Numbered from the stretch's first letter, positions 55,043-63,576 are shown. The stretch: 64,000 nucleotides of DNA from Ruminococcus difficilis (GCF_016680995.1 NZ_JAEQMG010000117.1:33218-97217), one strand, 5' to 3'. Notes: a model not told the origin generated them from the letters alone. Translations and numbers: made by a program.

Positions 55043-55882
55043 TTCCAATTCTTTCAGCTGTCTCGCGTTTTCTTTCACCAGCTCGTCGCTGATCGCCATT
55101 TTCTTGATCAGGTTGTGCACGGTCTTGTCGAGCCTGCCTTTTTTGGTGTAGTCGGCGGGGAAGATGAAGTCCACGCGATCACCCATCAGCAGTTCTTCGA
55201 CCTTGCTCTTGTTGTTGTCCTGATATACCGCGATCGCGCAGCCGCCGTATGCCTTCATCATCTTCATGCACGGCACATCGCTCAGTCCGTCGCCGATGTA
55301 GATCATGTTGGTGAAGGGAACGCGCTTGGAGTCGTCGGGCATGGAGCGGTTGAGGTCGACGTCGTTCGCGATATCCAGCACGCCCTTGTTGATGCGGTAG
55401 ACGAACTGGGTCTTGTTGGTGTAGTTGACGGCGGTTTTCGGCCACAGCGCGCAGCCGTCGTCATCGTACAGGAATTCGCAGGCGAAGATCTTGGTGAACT
55501 TGTCCGCGATCCCGGAGCCCTCGATGATCTCCTTGAGCCCCGACGAGATGACATAGTGCTCGATCTGCACGCCCTGTGCCGCACCGTAGAGGTTGATGCG
55601 GTCGAACCACTCCCTGACGCCGTCATACAGCTCGATGCTCCTGCCGCAGTCGATCAGCTTCTCGCGCGTGAGGGGCATCCCCTTGCGCTTGCTCTCTTCG
55701 ATCATCGTGTACAGATAGGCGAGTACGCCGTCCATCTGCGCGCCAAAGCCGAATTCATTGGCTTTGTGCCAGAATTCATCGGGGCGCAGATCGAGACTCG
55801 GGATAAAGCCGTAGTCCTGCATATCCTTTGTGCACAGGGTCTTATCAAAGTCATACATGATGGCGATGACGGGTCGTTCCAT
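54995..55882 (-). CDS. HAD-superfamily phosphatase with repeat-derived C-terminal tail
   Basis: A 295-residue HAD hydrolase. Motif I is YDFDKTLC (Asp11 nucleophile, Asp13), motif II VISSGLKEII, motif IV YIGDGLSDVPCM. A helical cap lies between about 25 and 100. It resembles the phosphoserine-phosphatase/MtnX side of the family, but the substrate is unknown. The last 16 or so residues (ESENGEQRTENGVGKR) are encoded by the right arm of the intergenic element and are not expected in homologs. Start 55882 has GGAGG 5 bases upstream; 55906 is unsupported. Confidence 0.87.
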   Translation of the reverse strand: MERPVIAIMYDFDKTLCTKDMQDYGFIPSLDLRPDEFWHKANEFGFGAQMDGVLAYLYTMIEESKRKGMPLTREKLIDCGRSIELYDGVREWFDRINLYGAAQGVQIEHYVISSGLKEIIEGSGIADKFTKIFACEFLYDDDGCALWPKTAVNYTNKTQFVYRINKGVLDIANDVDLNRSMPDDSKRVPFTNMIYIGDGLSDVPCMKMMKAYGGCAIAVYQDNNKSKVEELLMGDRVDFIFPADYTKKGRLDKTVHNLIKKMAISDELVKENARQLKELESENGEQRTENGVGKR

Positions 55883-55909
55883 AGAGGCCTCCGGTTGAGG
55901 GTACAAAAT

Positions 55910-56096
55910 AATGAAGATTGAAAACTGAAAACTGAAAATTGAATAAAGAAGGGCGGGATACCCGCACCCAATGAAGGCTCCCTTTGGTAAAGGGAGCTGT
56001 CCTCGAACGAGGACTGAGGGATTGTAACAAGTGACCGAGCGTTAGCGAGATACATTAATTATTCATTCTTCAATCTTAAGCTTTCAGTATTCATTT
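55910..56096. repeat. Palindromic intergenic element, GAAAACTGAAAACT type, with nested CTCCCTTTGG repeat
   Basis: The left arm is GATTGAAAACTGAAAACTGA and the right arm ATTCATTCTTCAATC with CTTTCAGTATTCATTTC. The core GGGCGGGATACCCGCACCC is the same as at 11329. A CTCCCTTTGGTAAAGGGAG repeat (55975-56050) is nested inside. Confidence 0.8.
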
Positions 56097-56097
56097 C

Positions 56098-56748
56098 TTA
56101 GTAGGTTGTGATCTCGATGCTGTCGATGACAACGTCGTTGAGGGGTTTATCCATCATATTGGTCTGTACGCCGCAGATGGTGTTGACGACGTCCATGCCG
56201 TCGTATACCTGTCCGAAAACGGTATAACTGCCGTCAAGGTAGTTGTTGTCGACCTGATTGATGTAGAACTGCGAGCCGTTTGTGCCGGGACCGCGGTTCG
56301 CCATCGCGACGGAACCCGCGCTGTTATGCACATTGGGGTTGGTCTCGAGCTTGAACTCCCTGCCGTAGACCGACGCGCCGCCGGTACCGTTGAAGTTGGT
56401 ATAATCGCCGCCCTGGATCATAAAGTTGTTGATCACACGGTGGAAGATGGTGTTGTTGAACTTATCCGCCTTTGCCAGCGCGATAAAGTTGTTGACCGCG
56501 ATCGGCGCGACCTCGGGGAAGAAGCGCATGCTGATATCGCCCCTGTTGGTGTGCAGGATCGCGACGGTATCGCCGGATTTGGGGGATGTTTTCTGATAAT
56601 CCGCGGGGATATCGGTTTTCGCCGCGGGGATCTCATCGATGTTGGTGTAGCCGCCGGATAAAACCATGTTAGTTGCCTCCTTATTGCCGCAGGCTGTGAG
56701 CGCGGCAATCAAAATGATACAAAGTACAATGGGTAAGAACCGTTTCAT
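56098..56748 (-). CDS. Cyclophilin-type peptidyl-prolyl isomerase lipoprotein (second of tandem pair)
   Basis: A 216-residue lipoprotein: signal MKRFLPIVLCIILIAALTAC with lipobox LTAC. The cyclophilin domain covers about 60-214: FHRVINNFMIQGGDYTNFNG, GSVAMANRGPGTNGSQFYI, YTVFGQVYDGMDVVNTI. The catalytic Arg in FHRV and the QGGD and GSQFYI pocket residues are present. It should fold exported proteins at the membrane. It is 5 bases downstream of a paralogous gene in the same orientation, from which it arose by duplication. Confidence 0.92.
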   Translation of the reverse strand: MKRFLPIVLCIILIAALTACGNKEATNMVLSGGYTNIDEIPAAKTDIPADYQKTSPKSGDTVAILHTNRGDISMRFFPEVAPIAVNNFIALAKADKFNNTIFHRVINNFMIQGGDYTNFNGTGGASVYGREFKLETNPNVHNSAGSVAMANRGPGTNGSQFYINQVDNNYLDGSYTVFGQVYDGMDVVNTICGVQTNMMDKPLNDVVIDSIEITTY

Positions 56749-56753
56749 TATTC

Positions 56754-57509
56754 TTATTTAGAATATTCCACGATCTCTACGCTCTGCAGAACGACGTCCT
56801 TGACGGGCTTATCGTTCTGACCGGTCTGTACCTTTGCGAGGGTGCTGACAACGTCCATGCCGTCATAAACCTGCGCGAATACGGTGTACTGACCGTCCAA
56901 GCTGTTGTTGTTGGTAGAGTTGATGTAGAACTGAGAGCCGTTGGAATTGGGATCCTGGCTGCGTGCCATCGCGACGGAGCCCTCGGTGTTGCTCAGATAA
57001 TCTGAGACCTCTAAGCCGAAGCCCGTGCCGTACGCGGATACGCCGCCGGTGCCGTTGAAGTTGGTGTAGTCGCCGCCCTGTACCACGCCGATACCGCTGG
57101 TCTCGGGCTTGGTGATGCGGTGGAAGATGGTGCCGTCATAGCGATGATCCTTGGCGAGAGCCTTGAAGGAGTTGACCGCCTTGGGCGCGACCTCGGGGAA
57201 GAATTTGAAGGAGATGTCTCCGTAGTTGGTGTGGAGGATCGCGACCTCTTCACCCTGTTCGGGAGCCTTCTTCTGATATTCTGCGTCGGCTTTGTCCAGA
57301 TCGGGCGCGGGTACGTCGTCGATGTTCAGCAGTGCCTCGGTGGATTTAGCGTCCTTTGCCGCGGTCTCCGCGGTATCCGCCTTGGATTCCGACTTGGATT
57401 CCGACTTGGAGGTTGCGGAGGTAGTGCCGGAGCCGACCTTCTGGTTACAGCCTGCCGTAACGGCGGCGATCATCAATACTGTCAATACGATTGCGATAAT
57501 ACGTTTCAT
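56754..57509 (-). CDS. Cyclophilin-type peptidyl-prolyl isomerase lipoprotein (first of tandem pair)
   Basis: A 251-residue paralog of the next gene. The signal ends MIAAVTAGCNQK, a lipobox TAGC. A Ser/Lys/Glu/Ala-rich linker of about 40 residues precedes the cyclophilin domain (FHRITKPETSGIGVVQGGDY, GSVAMARSQDPNSNGSQFYI, YTVFAQVYDGMDVVSTL). The domain has a short insertion between FHR and QGGD compared with its neighbour. Both genes share one promoter. Confidence 0.92.
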   Translation of the reverse strand: MKRIIAIVLTVLMIAAVTAGCNQKVGSGTTSATSKSESKSESKADTAETAAKDAKSTEALLNIDDVPAPDLDKADAEYQKKAPEQGEEVAILHTNYGDISFKFFPEVAPKAVNSFKALAKDHRYDGTIFHRITKPETSGIGVVQGGDYTNFNGTGGVSAYGTGFGLEVSDYLSNTEGSVAMARSQDPNSNGSQFYINSTNNNSLDGQYTVFAQVYDGMDVVSTLAKVQTGQNDKPVKDVVLQSVEIVEYSK

Positions 57510-57565
57510 GTTTGTTTCCTTTCTGCCGACGGGTTCTTGGTAAATGATAGTCGGCTTACCTTTCT

Positions 57566-57594
57566 ATTGTATACGAAACGGCATTGTTTTTCAA
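57566..57594 (-). promoter_or_regulatory. Sigma-A promoter of the cyclophilin pair
   Basis: On the minus strand, TTGAAA (57589-57594) and TACAAT (57566-57571), 17-base spacer. Confidence 0.72.
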
Positions 57595-57755
57595 TACCTG
57601 ACTGAAAATAAATATGCTGTCGCCGCGACGTTTATTTCAAAAATGATAAAGTCATAACTCCCATATCCCGCTCATAGATTGTATCATGTAAAAAACTACC
57701 GCGTTCCCGTGCGCCGGATCGGCGTTTGGCAGACGGCGGTATCAGGAGGATCATC

Positions 57756-58676
57756 ATGACGGCATTTCTCCCGGAGGGAAAGAGAATCGATACAGCAGAA
57801 AACAGCAACGCGCTGAGCTCCTATGAAAATATGCGCGCGGCGATGGAGCGCGGCGATATTCTGGAAGCGCGCGCGGTATTGTGCGACCACGACCATAATC
57901 TGAAGGTCGATCTGCCGTGTATGCGCGGCGTGATCCCGCGTGAGGAAGGGGCGCTGGGGATCCGTGAGGGCAGTGTGCGCGATATCGCGGTGATCTCGCG
58001 CGTCGGCAGAGCGGTGTGCTTTGTCATCAAGGAATTCATCCGTCGGGAGAACGGCATGACGGCGGTGCTGTCCCGCGCGGACGCACAGCAGCAATGCGCC
58101 CGACAATATATCGGCGGGCTGCATGTCGGCGATGTCATCCCGGCACGTATCACACATCTGGAGCCGTTCGGGGCGTTCTGCGATATCGGGTGCGGACTGG
58201 TGGCGCTGATGCCGATCGACGCGATCTCCGTGTCGCGCATCGAGCATCCCGACGAGCGCTTTTCGGTGGGGATGGATATCTATGCCGTGGTCAAGTCCGT
58301 CACCGATAACCGCGTGACCCTGAGTCATAAGGAGCTGTTGGGCACATGGGCAGAGAACGCCGCGCGGTTCGCGGTAGGGGAGACGGTGACGGGTGTGATC
58401 CGTTCTATCGAGAACTACGGCGCGTTCGTGGAGCTCATGCCGAATCTGGCGGGGCTTGCCGAGCTGCGGGATAACCTGCGTGTCGGCGATACCGCCGCTG
58501 TGTACATCAAGAGCATCATCCCGCAGAAGATGAAGATCAAGCTGATCATCATCGACCATTTCGGCGAGCCGCATGTGCCGGCTGTGCCCGATTATTTCAT
58601 CACAAGCGGACATATCGAGTGTTTCACTTACTCGCCGCCGGAGTCCAACCGTTTGATTGAAACAATATTCCGATAA
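57756..58676 (+). CDS. S1-domain RNA-binding protein, ribosomal protein S1-like
   Basis: A 306-residue protein with two good S1 domains at about 121-192 (GLHVGDVIPARITHLEPFGA) and 205-266 (VGETVTGVIRSIENYGAFVE) and a degenerate S1-like part before them at about 34-105. Clostridia encode several such short S1 homologs; it may help mRNA binding on the 30S or act in RNA turnover. It lacks the reductase fusion (IspH-S1) seen in some relatives. Start 57756 has AGGAGG 6 bases upstream. Confidence 0.85.
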   Translation: MTAFLPEGKRIDTAENSNALSSYENMRAAMERGDILEARAVLCDHDHNLKVDLPCMRGVIPREEGALGIREGSVRDIAVISRVGRAVCFVIKEFIRRENGMTAVLSRADAQQQCARQYIGGLHVGDVIPARITHLEPFGAFCDIGCGLVALMPIDAISVSRIEHPDERFSVGMDIYAVVKSVTDNRVTLSHKELLGTWAENAARFAVGETVTGVIRSIENYGAFVELMPNLAGLAELRDNLRVGDTAAVYIKSIIPQKMKIKLIIIDHFGEPHVPAVPDYFITSGHIECFTYSPPESNRLIETIFR

Positions 58677-58677
58677 T

Positions 58678-58914
58678 GTAGGGGTCGGCGCCCCGACGAC
58701 CCGCAAAAGGAATTGTAGGGGTCGACATTTATGACGACCCGTATGGCAGAAACATCACTCTCCTAACACTTGTTTTCGCTAACAGAAACGTTCGTTATTT
58801 TGCGGATAGGGGCACAAGTATTTAATGACCATCCCTGCGGAATAATAGATCTGCTTCGCGTTTGGGTGACACTGAACGGAAAGGTTGCGGGATGTCGCAA
58901 GCGTCATCCCCTAC
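58678..58914. repeat. GTAGGGGTCG-type interspersed repeats
   Basis: GTAGGGGTCGGCGCCCCGAC, GTAGGGGTCGACATTTATGA, AACAGAAACGTTCGTTATTT, GACCATCCCTGCGGA, GCGTCATCCCCTAC. With the rmuC promoter it accounts for the gap 58677-59054; no gene is seen. Confidence 0.7.
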
Positions 58915-58994
58915 ATAGACTTGCGATCGTTTGATGCCGTACTCTGATTTAGATGACGCGGCACAAAAGACAAGATAAAGACGCATGCGTCCGT

Positions 58995-59024
58995 TTGACA
59001 ATATGTGGGGTTCCGTGATACAAT
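58995..59024 (+). promoter_or_regulatory. Sigma-A promoter of rmuC
   Basis: TTGACA at 58995-59000 and TACAAT at 59019-59024, 18-base spacer. Confidence 0.68.
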
Positions 59025-59054
59025 AGCCTCAACAACTTGTGATGAGGTGTTTTG

Positions 59055-60365
59055 ATGGAAATGTATCAGTTTATCATCCTCTGTTTGCTCGCGCTGGCGG
59101 GGTTGATCGCCGCGATCGCCGCGATTATTATTATTCCAAATAAGAATAATAACAACAGTGAGGAGATCGACCGGCTGCGCGCCGAGATCGAAAAAAGCAC
59201 GCAGCTGACGATGAAGAATACCAATGACGAGATCGCCGCCCTGCGCACCGAGGTCATCACCTCGACCCAGAATTCGGTCAAGAATATGGGCGAGATGATC
59301 GCGACCAACCAGCAGAGCTTTTCCGCTTCGCAAAGCGAGAAGCTCGGGCATTTTGAGGAGCGCTTAAAGACCTTCTCGCTCGAGAATGAGCAGAAGCTCG
59401 AGAATATCCGCCGCTCGATGGAGCAAAAGCTCAGCGATATCCGCGAGGATAACAACAAGCAGTTGACCGAGATGCGCACCACCGTTGACGAAAAACTGCA
59501 AAAGACGCTGGAGGAGAAGATGAATCGCAGCTTCGCGATGGTCAGCGAACGCCTCGAACAGGTGTACAAGGGTCTGGGCGAGATGCAGACCCTCGCGGTG
59601 GGCGTCGGTGATCTGAAGAAGGTGCTCTCCAACGTCAAGACCCGAGGCATCGTCGGCGAGATCCAGCTCGGCAATATCCTCGAGGAGATCCTCACCCCCG
59701 ACCAGTACGACACCAACGTCGCGACCAAGAAGGGCTCGCGCGATGTGGTCGAATTCGCGATCAAGCTCCCCGCGCGGGATGACGGGTTCATCTACCTGCC
59801 CATCGACTCCAAGTTCCCCGGCGACAGCTATGCCGCACTGCGCGACGCGTATGACAGCGGCTCCAAGGAGGCGGTCGACGCCGCGGCAAAGAATCTGATC
59901 AACACCATCCGCCGCGAGGCGAAGGATATCCGCGACAAGTATATCGACCCGCCCAACACCACCGAATTCGCCGTGATGTTCCTGCCCTTTGAGGGCTTGT
60001 ACAGCGAGGTGGTCAACCGCGGCATGGTCGAGCTGTTACAGCGCGACTATAAGGTGAATATCGCGGGTCCGTCCACGATGGCGGCGCTGCTCAATTCGAT
60101 CCAGATGGGCTTCAAGACCCTCGCCGTGCAGAAGCGATCGGCAGAGGTCTGGAACCTTTTGGGCTCGGTCAAAAAGGAATTCGAGACCTTCAACACCGTG
60201 CTTGTCGCGACCCAGACCAAGCTCGATCAGGCGAACAAGGAGCTGGATAAGCTCGTCGGCGTGCGTACCCGACAGATCACCCGCAAGCTCAGCGCCGTGG
60301 AGAGCAACGATACTCCCATTGAAGCATATTTTTCTTCTGTGGAAAATAATATTGACGATGCATAA
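59055..60365 (+). CDS. rmuC: RmuC-family protein
   Basis: A 436-residue protein: N-terminal membrane helix (about 5-27), long coiled coil (about 30-170), then the RmuC nuclease-like domain (VLSNVKTRGIVGEIQLGNIL, ILTPDQYDTNV, YLPIDSKFPGDSY, EFAVMFLPFEGLYSEV). In E. coli RmuC limits recombination at inverted repeats, and the domain resembles the restriction-endonuclease fold. Start 59055 (ATG) has GAGG 7 bases upstream; TTG at 59052 is the alternative. Gene order rmuC-sigG with only a short gap makes read-through into sigG likely. Confidence 0.93.
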   Translation: MEMYQFIILCLLALAGLIAAIAAIIIIPNKNNNNSEEIDRLRAEIEKSTQLTMKNTNDEIAALRTEVITSTQNSVKNMGEMIATNQQSFSASQSEKLGHFEERLKTFSLENEQKLENIRRSMEQKLSDIREDNNKQLTEMRTTVDEKLQKTLEEKMNRSFAMVSERLEQVYKGLGEMQTLAVGVGDLKKVLSNVKTRGIVGEIQLGNILEEILTPDQYDTNVATKKGSRDVVEFAIKLPARDDGFIYLPIDSKFPGDSYAALRDAYDSGSKEAVDAAAKNLINTIRREAKDIRDKYIDPPNTTEFAVMFLPFEGLYSEVVNRGMVELLQRDYKVNIAGPSTMAALLNSIQMGFKTLAVQKRSAEVWNLLGSVKKEFETFNTVLVATQTKLDQANKELDKLVGVRTRQITRKLSAVESNDTPIEAYFSSVENNIDDA

Positions 60366-60367
60366 AA

Positions 60368-60441
60368 CGTCATCGCGAAGCCCGAAGCCTTCTGAATCGG
60401 TTGAGATTGCCAAGAAAAAGACGCACGCGTCCTCGCAATGA
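60368..60441. repeat. CGTCATCGCG/CCTCGCAATGAC interspersed repeat
   Basis: CGTCATCGCGAAGCCCGAAG, TCGGTTGAGATTGCCAAGAA and CGTCCTCGCAATGAC: a copy of the same family as 17334-17573 between rmuC and the sigG promoter. Confidence 0.7.
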
Positions 60442-60455
60442 CTATTGATATTTCA

Positions 60456-60485
60456 GAATGAAATCATCCCTTCGTGACCATACTA
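60456..60485 (+). promoter_or_regulatory. Candidate sigma-G/sigma-F promoter of sigG, within the leader hairpin
   Basis: GAATG at 60456-60460 and CATACTA at 60479-60485 with an 18-base spacer: a full match to the sigma-G consensus. The expected start is near 60491-60493, so this RNA would begin in the right arm of the hairpin at 60467-60508 and could not form it. Confidence 0.65.
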
Positions 60486-60508
60486 AAGGCAGTATGGACA
60501 CGGAGGGA
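60467..60508 (+). promoter_or_regulatory. Long hairpin over the sigG ribosome-binding site
   Basis: Bases 60467-60484 pair with 60491-60508 in an 18-step stem (one A-A mismatch, one G-U) around the loop AAAGGC. The right arm contains GGAGGG (60502-60507), the ribosome site of sigG, and is followed by six T that run into the TTG start codon. In read-through RNA this could act as a terminator for rmuC, as a block to sigG translation, or both. Confidence 0.82.
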
Positions 60509-60512
60509 TTTT

Positions 60513-61295
60513 TTGCAGTATCATAAGGTCGAACTGTGCGGCGTGGATACCGCGCGGCTGCCTGTATTGAACGAAGAACAAAAACGCGGATTATTATTGA
60601 AAATGCGCGACGGCACCGCAACAGAACGGAAAGCGGCAAGAGAAGAGATGATCAACGGCAATCTGCGGCTGGTGCTCAGCGTGATCCAACGCTTCACCGG
60701 CAGGGGAGAGAACCTCGACGATCTCTTTCAGGTCGGGGTCATCGGGCTGATCAAGGCGATCGATCATTTCGACGTCGGCTTGGATGTGCGCTTTTCCACC
60801 TACGGCGTGCCGATGATCATGGGCGAGCTGCGGCGGCATCTGCGCGACTCCGGCAGTGTGCGGGTCTCACGCAGTATGCGCGACACCGCCTATCACGCAA
60901 TGAAGGCGAAGGAGGAGCTGACGGTAAAACTCAACCGTGAGCCGACGGTGGAGGAGATCGCCGCGGCGATCGATACGGATAAGGAGAGCGTCGTGCTGGC
61001 GCTCGAAGCGATCGTCGAGCCGGTGTCGTTATACGAGCCTGTCTTTTCCGACGGCACGGATACGGTGTACGTCATGGATCAGGTGGGGGACAAGAGTGAC
61101 GACCGCGACTGGCTGGAGGAGATCGCCTTTAAGGAGGCGCTCAAAAAGCTTTCTGACCGCGAGAAGCGGATCTTATCCTTGCGCTATTTCCGCGGAAAGA
61201 CCCAGACCGAGGTCGCCGAGGAGATCGGAATCTCCCAGGCGCAGGTCAGCCGCATTGAAAAAGGCGCGATCGACAGCATCAAAAGGGAGCTGTAA
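60513..61295 (+). CDS. sigG: RNA polymerase sporulation sigma factor sigma-G
   Basis: The 260-residue late forespore sigma factor. The N-terminal signature HKVELCGVDTARLPVL is specific for sigma-G. Region 2 is NGNLRLVLSVIQRFTGRGE, LDDLFQVGVIGLIKAIDHFD, FSTYGVPMIMGELRRHLRD; region 3 VRVSRSMRDTAYHAMK; region 4 LSDREKRILSLRYFRGKTQT with EVAEEIGISQAQVSRIE. The start is TTG at 60513, six bases after GGAGGG, which gives exactly the family length; a GTG at 60474 has no ribosome site. In Bacillus sigG follows spoIIGA-sigE; here it follows rmuC. The leader structure is described separately. It ends in a terminator shared with the converging gene. Confidence 0.96.
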   Translation: MQYHKVELCGVDTARLPVLNEEQKRGLLLKMRDGTATERKAAREEMINGNLRLVLSVIQRFTGRGENLDDLFQVGVIGLIKAIDHFDVGLDVRFSTYGVPMIMGELRRHLRDSGSVRVSRSMRDTAYHAMKAKEELTVKLNREPTVEEIAAAIDTDKESVVLALEAIVEPVSLYEPVFSDGTDTVYVMDQVGDKSDDRDWLEEIAFKEALKKLSDREKRILSLRYFRGKTQTEVAEEIGISQAQVSRIEKGAIDSIKREL

Positions 61296-61299
61296 TGCA

Positions 61300-61338
61300 G
61301 AACACCCGCCCTGTCGCGTGATGACAGGACGGGTGTTA
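61300..61338. terminator. Bidirectional terminator between sigG and the beta-helix gene
   Basis: AACACCCGCCCTGTC pairs with GACAGGACGGGTGTT (one mismatch) around GCGTGAT, with a T-rich run after. Confidence 0.8.
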
Positions 61339-61370
61339 TATTGTTATCTTTTTGTACCGGTCTGTTGTAC

Positions 61371-63500
61371 TTATCTTCTTGCTCCGCTCAGACCCCATGC
61401 GAATTCCGGGACTACTTTTCTGGCGTCGTAACCGGTGGTGTTGCGGTTGTTGCTGCCGCTGTTGCCCCAGTGGTAGGCGATGTCATCGCAGTGACCGCAG
61501 AAGTTTTCGACCAAGACGGCAGCGCCTCTGCCGGAGGTGTTGTTGGTGAAGGTGCAGTTCTTGATGCTGTGAGCATTTCCGTCGATCAAATCGATTCTGA
61601 TCGCGCCGCCGACGTTTTTGGAGCTGTTGTTGTCAAAGGTGCATCTCTCGATGATCTGAGTGTAGTTTTGTCCGCAGCAGCACCAAACAGCGCCCGCCTG
61701 ATCGTTGGTCGTGTTGCCGGTGAAGGTGCAGTCATAAAGCTTGAGTGCGTTTGCTGCGATCGCACCGCCGGCGCCCTTTGTACCGTATTGGTTGTTTTCT
61801 TCGGAAGTGTTGTTTTCAAAGTTGCAGTTTTTGCAGATCACGCTTTTGGCGTCGATCGCGCCGCCGCAGCCATTCGCCGCTTTGTTGCCTTTGAAAGTGC
61901 AGTTCTCGAAGGTGGGGTACTGGGTAGAGGGCAGATAGAAGGCGCCGCCGGTTAAGCCGGAGTAGTTATTGGTGAAGGTGGAGTTGGTGACGTTGACCTT
62001 TGCGTTGCAGGAAGTGATCTGGATCCTCTGGCAGTTTTCGACATGGCAGCCGTCTAAGGTAACGGAGTGTGCTGTACTCCACCTATCGTCGTCCCAGAAG
62101 TTGATCGGTGATAAGGATGTGTTACGGATCGTGACATTCTTCATAACAAGGGCGTCGTTGCTTTTGTTTCCTTCGCAAACTGCACACGCACCGCCGACGA
62201 TCGTGCCGTCCTTGATGGTCAGTGTCGCGTTATAGTACAGATCGAAGAGGAAGATCATCTTGTTGGCGGTACAGTCGATGGTATGACCGTTGAGGTCAAA
62301 GGTGATGTTTCTGTTGTAGTTGATTTGGAAACCACCATTGTTTTTGAAGTCATACTGGCCTTCGGGGAGACCTTCGTAGTTGAAGCCTTTGTAGGGGTCT
62401 GCCTTGATGTCGCCGTTGAGGGTGATGGTGTAGGTAGGGCTCGCCTTAAAGGATTGCGCCCATGCTTCGGCGATCGTGTGGAAACCCTTGATGTTCTTGC
62501 CGCCCACTGCGTTCGGGATCTCGGAAGTCGCCTGCATAAAATCGCCGTTGTTGTTGTTTTCTTCGATAACGCTCTTGTAGATATCGTTGACGGAAGAGAG
62601 AGAATCAGTCAGGTCTTTCGCAAAATTCTCGAAGTAGGCATAGGGTTGCTCATTGTCGTTTGCCTCGTAGATGCCGTTCTTGATCTCATACTCTCTGACC
62701 TTGTAAGCCATGTTGTTGAGGGTGAGGATGGTGAAGTAATCGAGCGTGACGTTCGCTTCCATGAGTTCGATCTCTTCGTTGACGTTGTTGAGGAATTCGA
62801 GAAAGTCGGGAGAGGTCGCCCAGTCGTGCGCGGTCTCCTTGTAATTCGCAAGGATCTTGTTCATGAGGTACTCGGAGGTTACGCGGTAGCCGGAGCGATA
62901 ATCTGTAGAGGAACGAACGCCTTTGATATATTCTACCATTCTGTTGAAGTTCTTTTCCAGAGCGGAGAGGTCGCAGGAGGACTGGGAAAGGATCTTGTTG
63001 TAGGTTTTATAGGTGGTGTTGTCGATCACGCCTTCACCGGGGGTGGTGATATTGGCGTCGAACTGTCTGATCTTCCTGACTGCTGCCTGACAGTCGTCGC
63101 TGATGCTGTCCGCTTCAAGGCGGAAGTCCTTGGAGTCGATGTTGGAGTTGATGAGCTTGAGGTTTTTCATCTCTTCGTCGTGATAACCCTCGAGCTTATT
63201 TGAAAGATTGTCGAGTTTATCAAGCACATCCTGGATGGTGGGAGAGTTGTCGTCTTCGTCGAAAAGCAAGCCGAGAAGAAAGTTGACGCCTTTTTTGAGC
63301 ACCGTGTTAACGATGCCTTCTTCGGTGACAGCGTCGATCGCTTTTTCTGCGCCGTTGGACGCTGCTTCTTTGATAATCCCTTTGTAGTCGATCTCAAGTG
63401 CCGAAGCAGATGTTGTCGCACATGCGCTGAACAGGGAAAAAAGTGTAACGACAGATAATGCGGTTGCGATGATTCTGGTTTTGATGGTTCTCTTTTTCAT
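61371..63500 (-). CDS. Secreted protein with helical N-terminal domain and right-handed beta-helix
   Basis: A 709-residue exported protein of unknown function. The signal MKKRTIKTRIIATALSVVTL with a possible lipobox FSAC suggests lipid anchoring or secretion. Residues about 45-375 are mostly helical (coiled-coil-like DVLDKLDNLSNKLEGYHDEE, later NNVNEEIELMEANV). Residues about 380-690 are a parallel beta-helix with short repeats of the type NCTFxxNxA..GGAI (CTFKGNKAANGCGGAIDAKS, CTFTGNTTNDQAGAVW, CTFDNNSSKNVGGAIR), as in polymorphic-membrane-protein or pectate-lyase-like surface proteins. No catalytic site could be identified. Start 63500 has GAGGAG 5 bases upstream. It is divergent from a TetR regulator that probably controls it. 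Confidence 0.82.
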   Translation of the reverse strand: MKKRTIKTRIIATALSVVTLFSLFSACATTSASALEIDYKGIIKEAASNGAEKAIDAVTEEGIVNTVLKKGVNFLLGLLFDEDDNSPTIQDVLDKLDNLSNKLEGYHDEEMKNLKLINSNIDSKDFRLEADSISDDCQAAVRKIRQFDANITTPGEGVIDNTTYKTYNKILSQSSCDLSALEKNFNRMVEYIKGVRSSTDYRSGYRVTSEYLMNKILANYKETAHDWATSPDFLEFLNNVNEEIELMEANVTLDYFTILTLNNMAYKVREYEIKNGIYEANDNEQPYAYFENFAKDLTDSLSSVNDIYKSVIEENNNNGDFMQATSEIPNAVGGKNIKGFHTIAEAWAQSFKASPTYTITLNGDIKADPYKGFNYEGLPEGQYDFKNNGGFQINYNRNITFDLNGHTIDCTANKMIFLFDLYYNATLTIKDGTIVGGACAVCEGNKSNDALVMKNVTIRNTSLSPINFWDDDRWSTAHSVTLDGCHVENCQRIQITSCNAKVNVTNSTFTNNYSGLTGGAFYLPSTQYPTFENCTFKGNKAANGCGGAIDAKSVICKNCNFENNTSEENNQYGTKGAGGAIAANALKLYDCTFTGNTTNDQAGAVWCCCGQNYTQIIERCTFDNNSSKNVGGAIRIDLIDGNAHSIKNCTFTNNTSGRGAAVLVENFCGHCDDIAYHWGNSGSNNRNTTGYDARKVVPEFAWGLSGARR

Positions 63501-63576
63501 GTGTTCTCCTCTTTTCCGTATTTGTATGTGGAAGAGTCTGCTCGGTTTTGGCGGGCTCTCATTTGATTGCAACACT

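Noticed and set aside
60474..60512. sigG start at GTG 60474
   Set aside because: No ribosome site, and it would lie in the left arm of the hairpin; TTG 60513 gives the exact family length.
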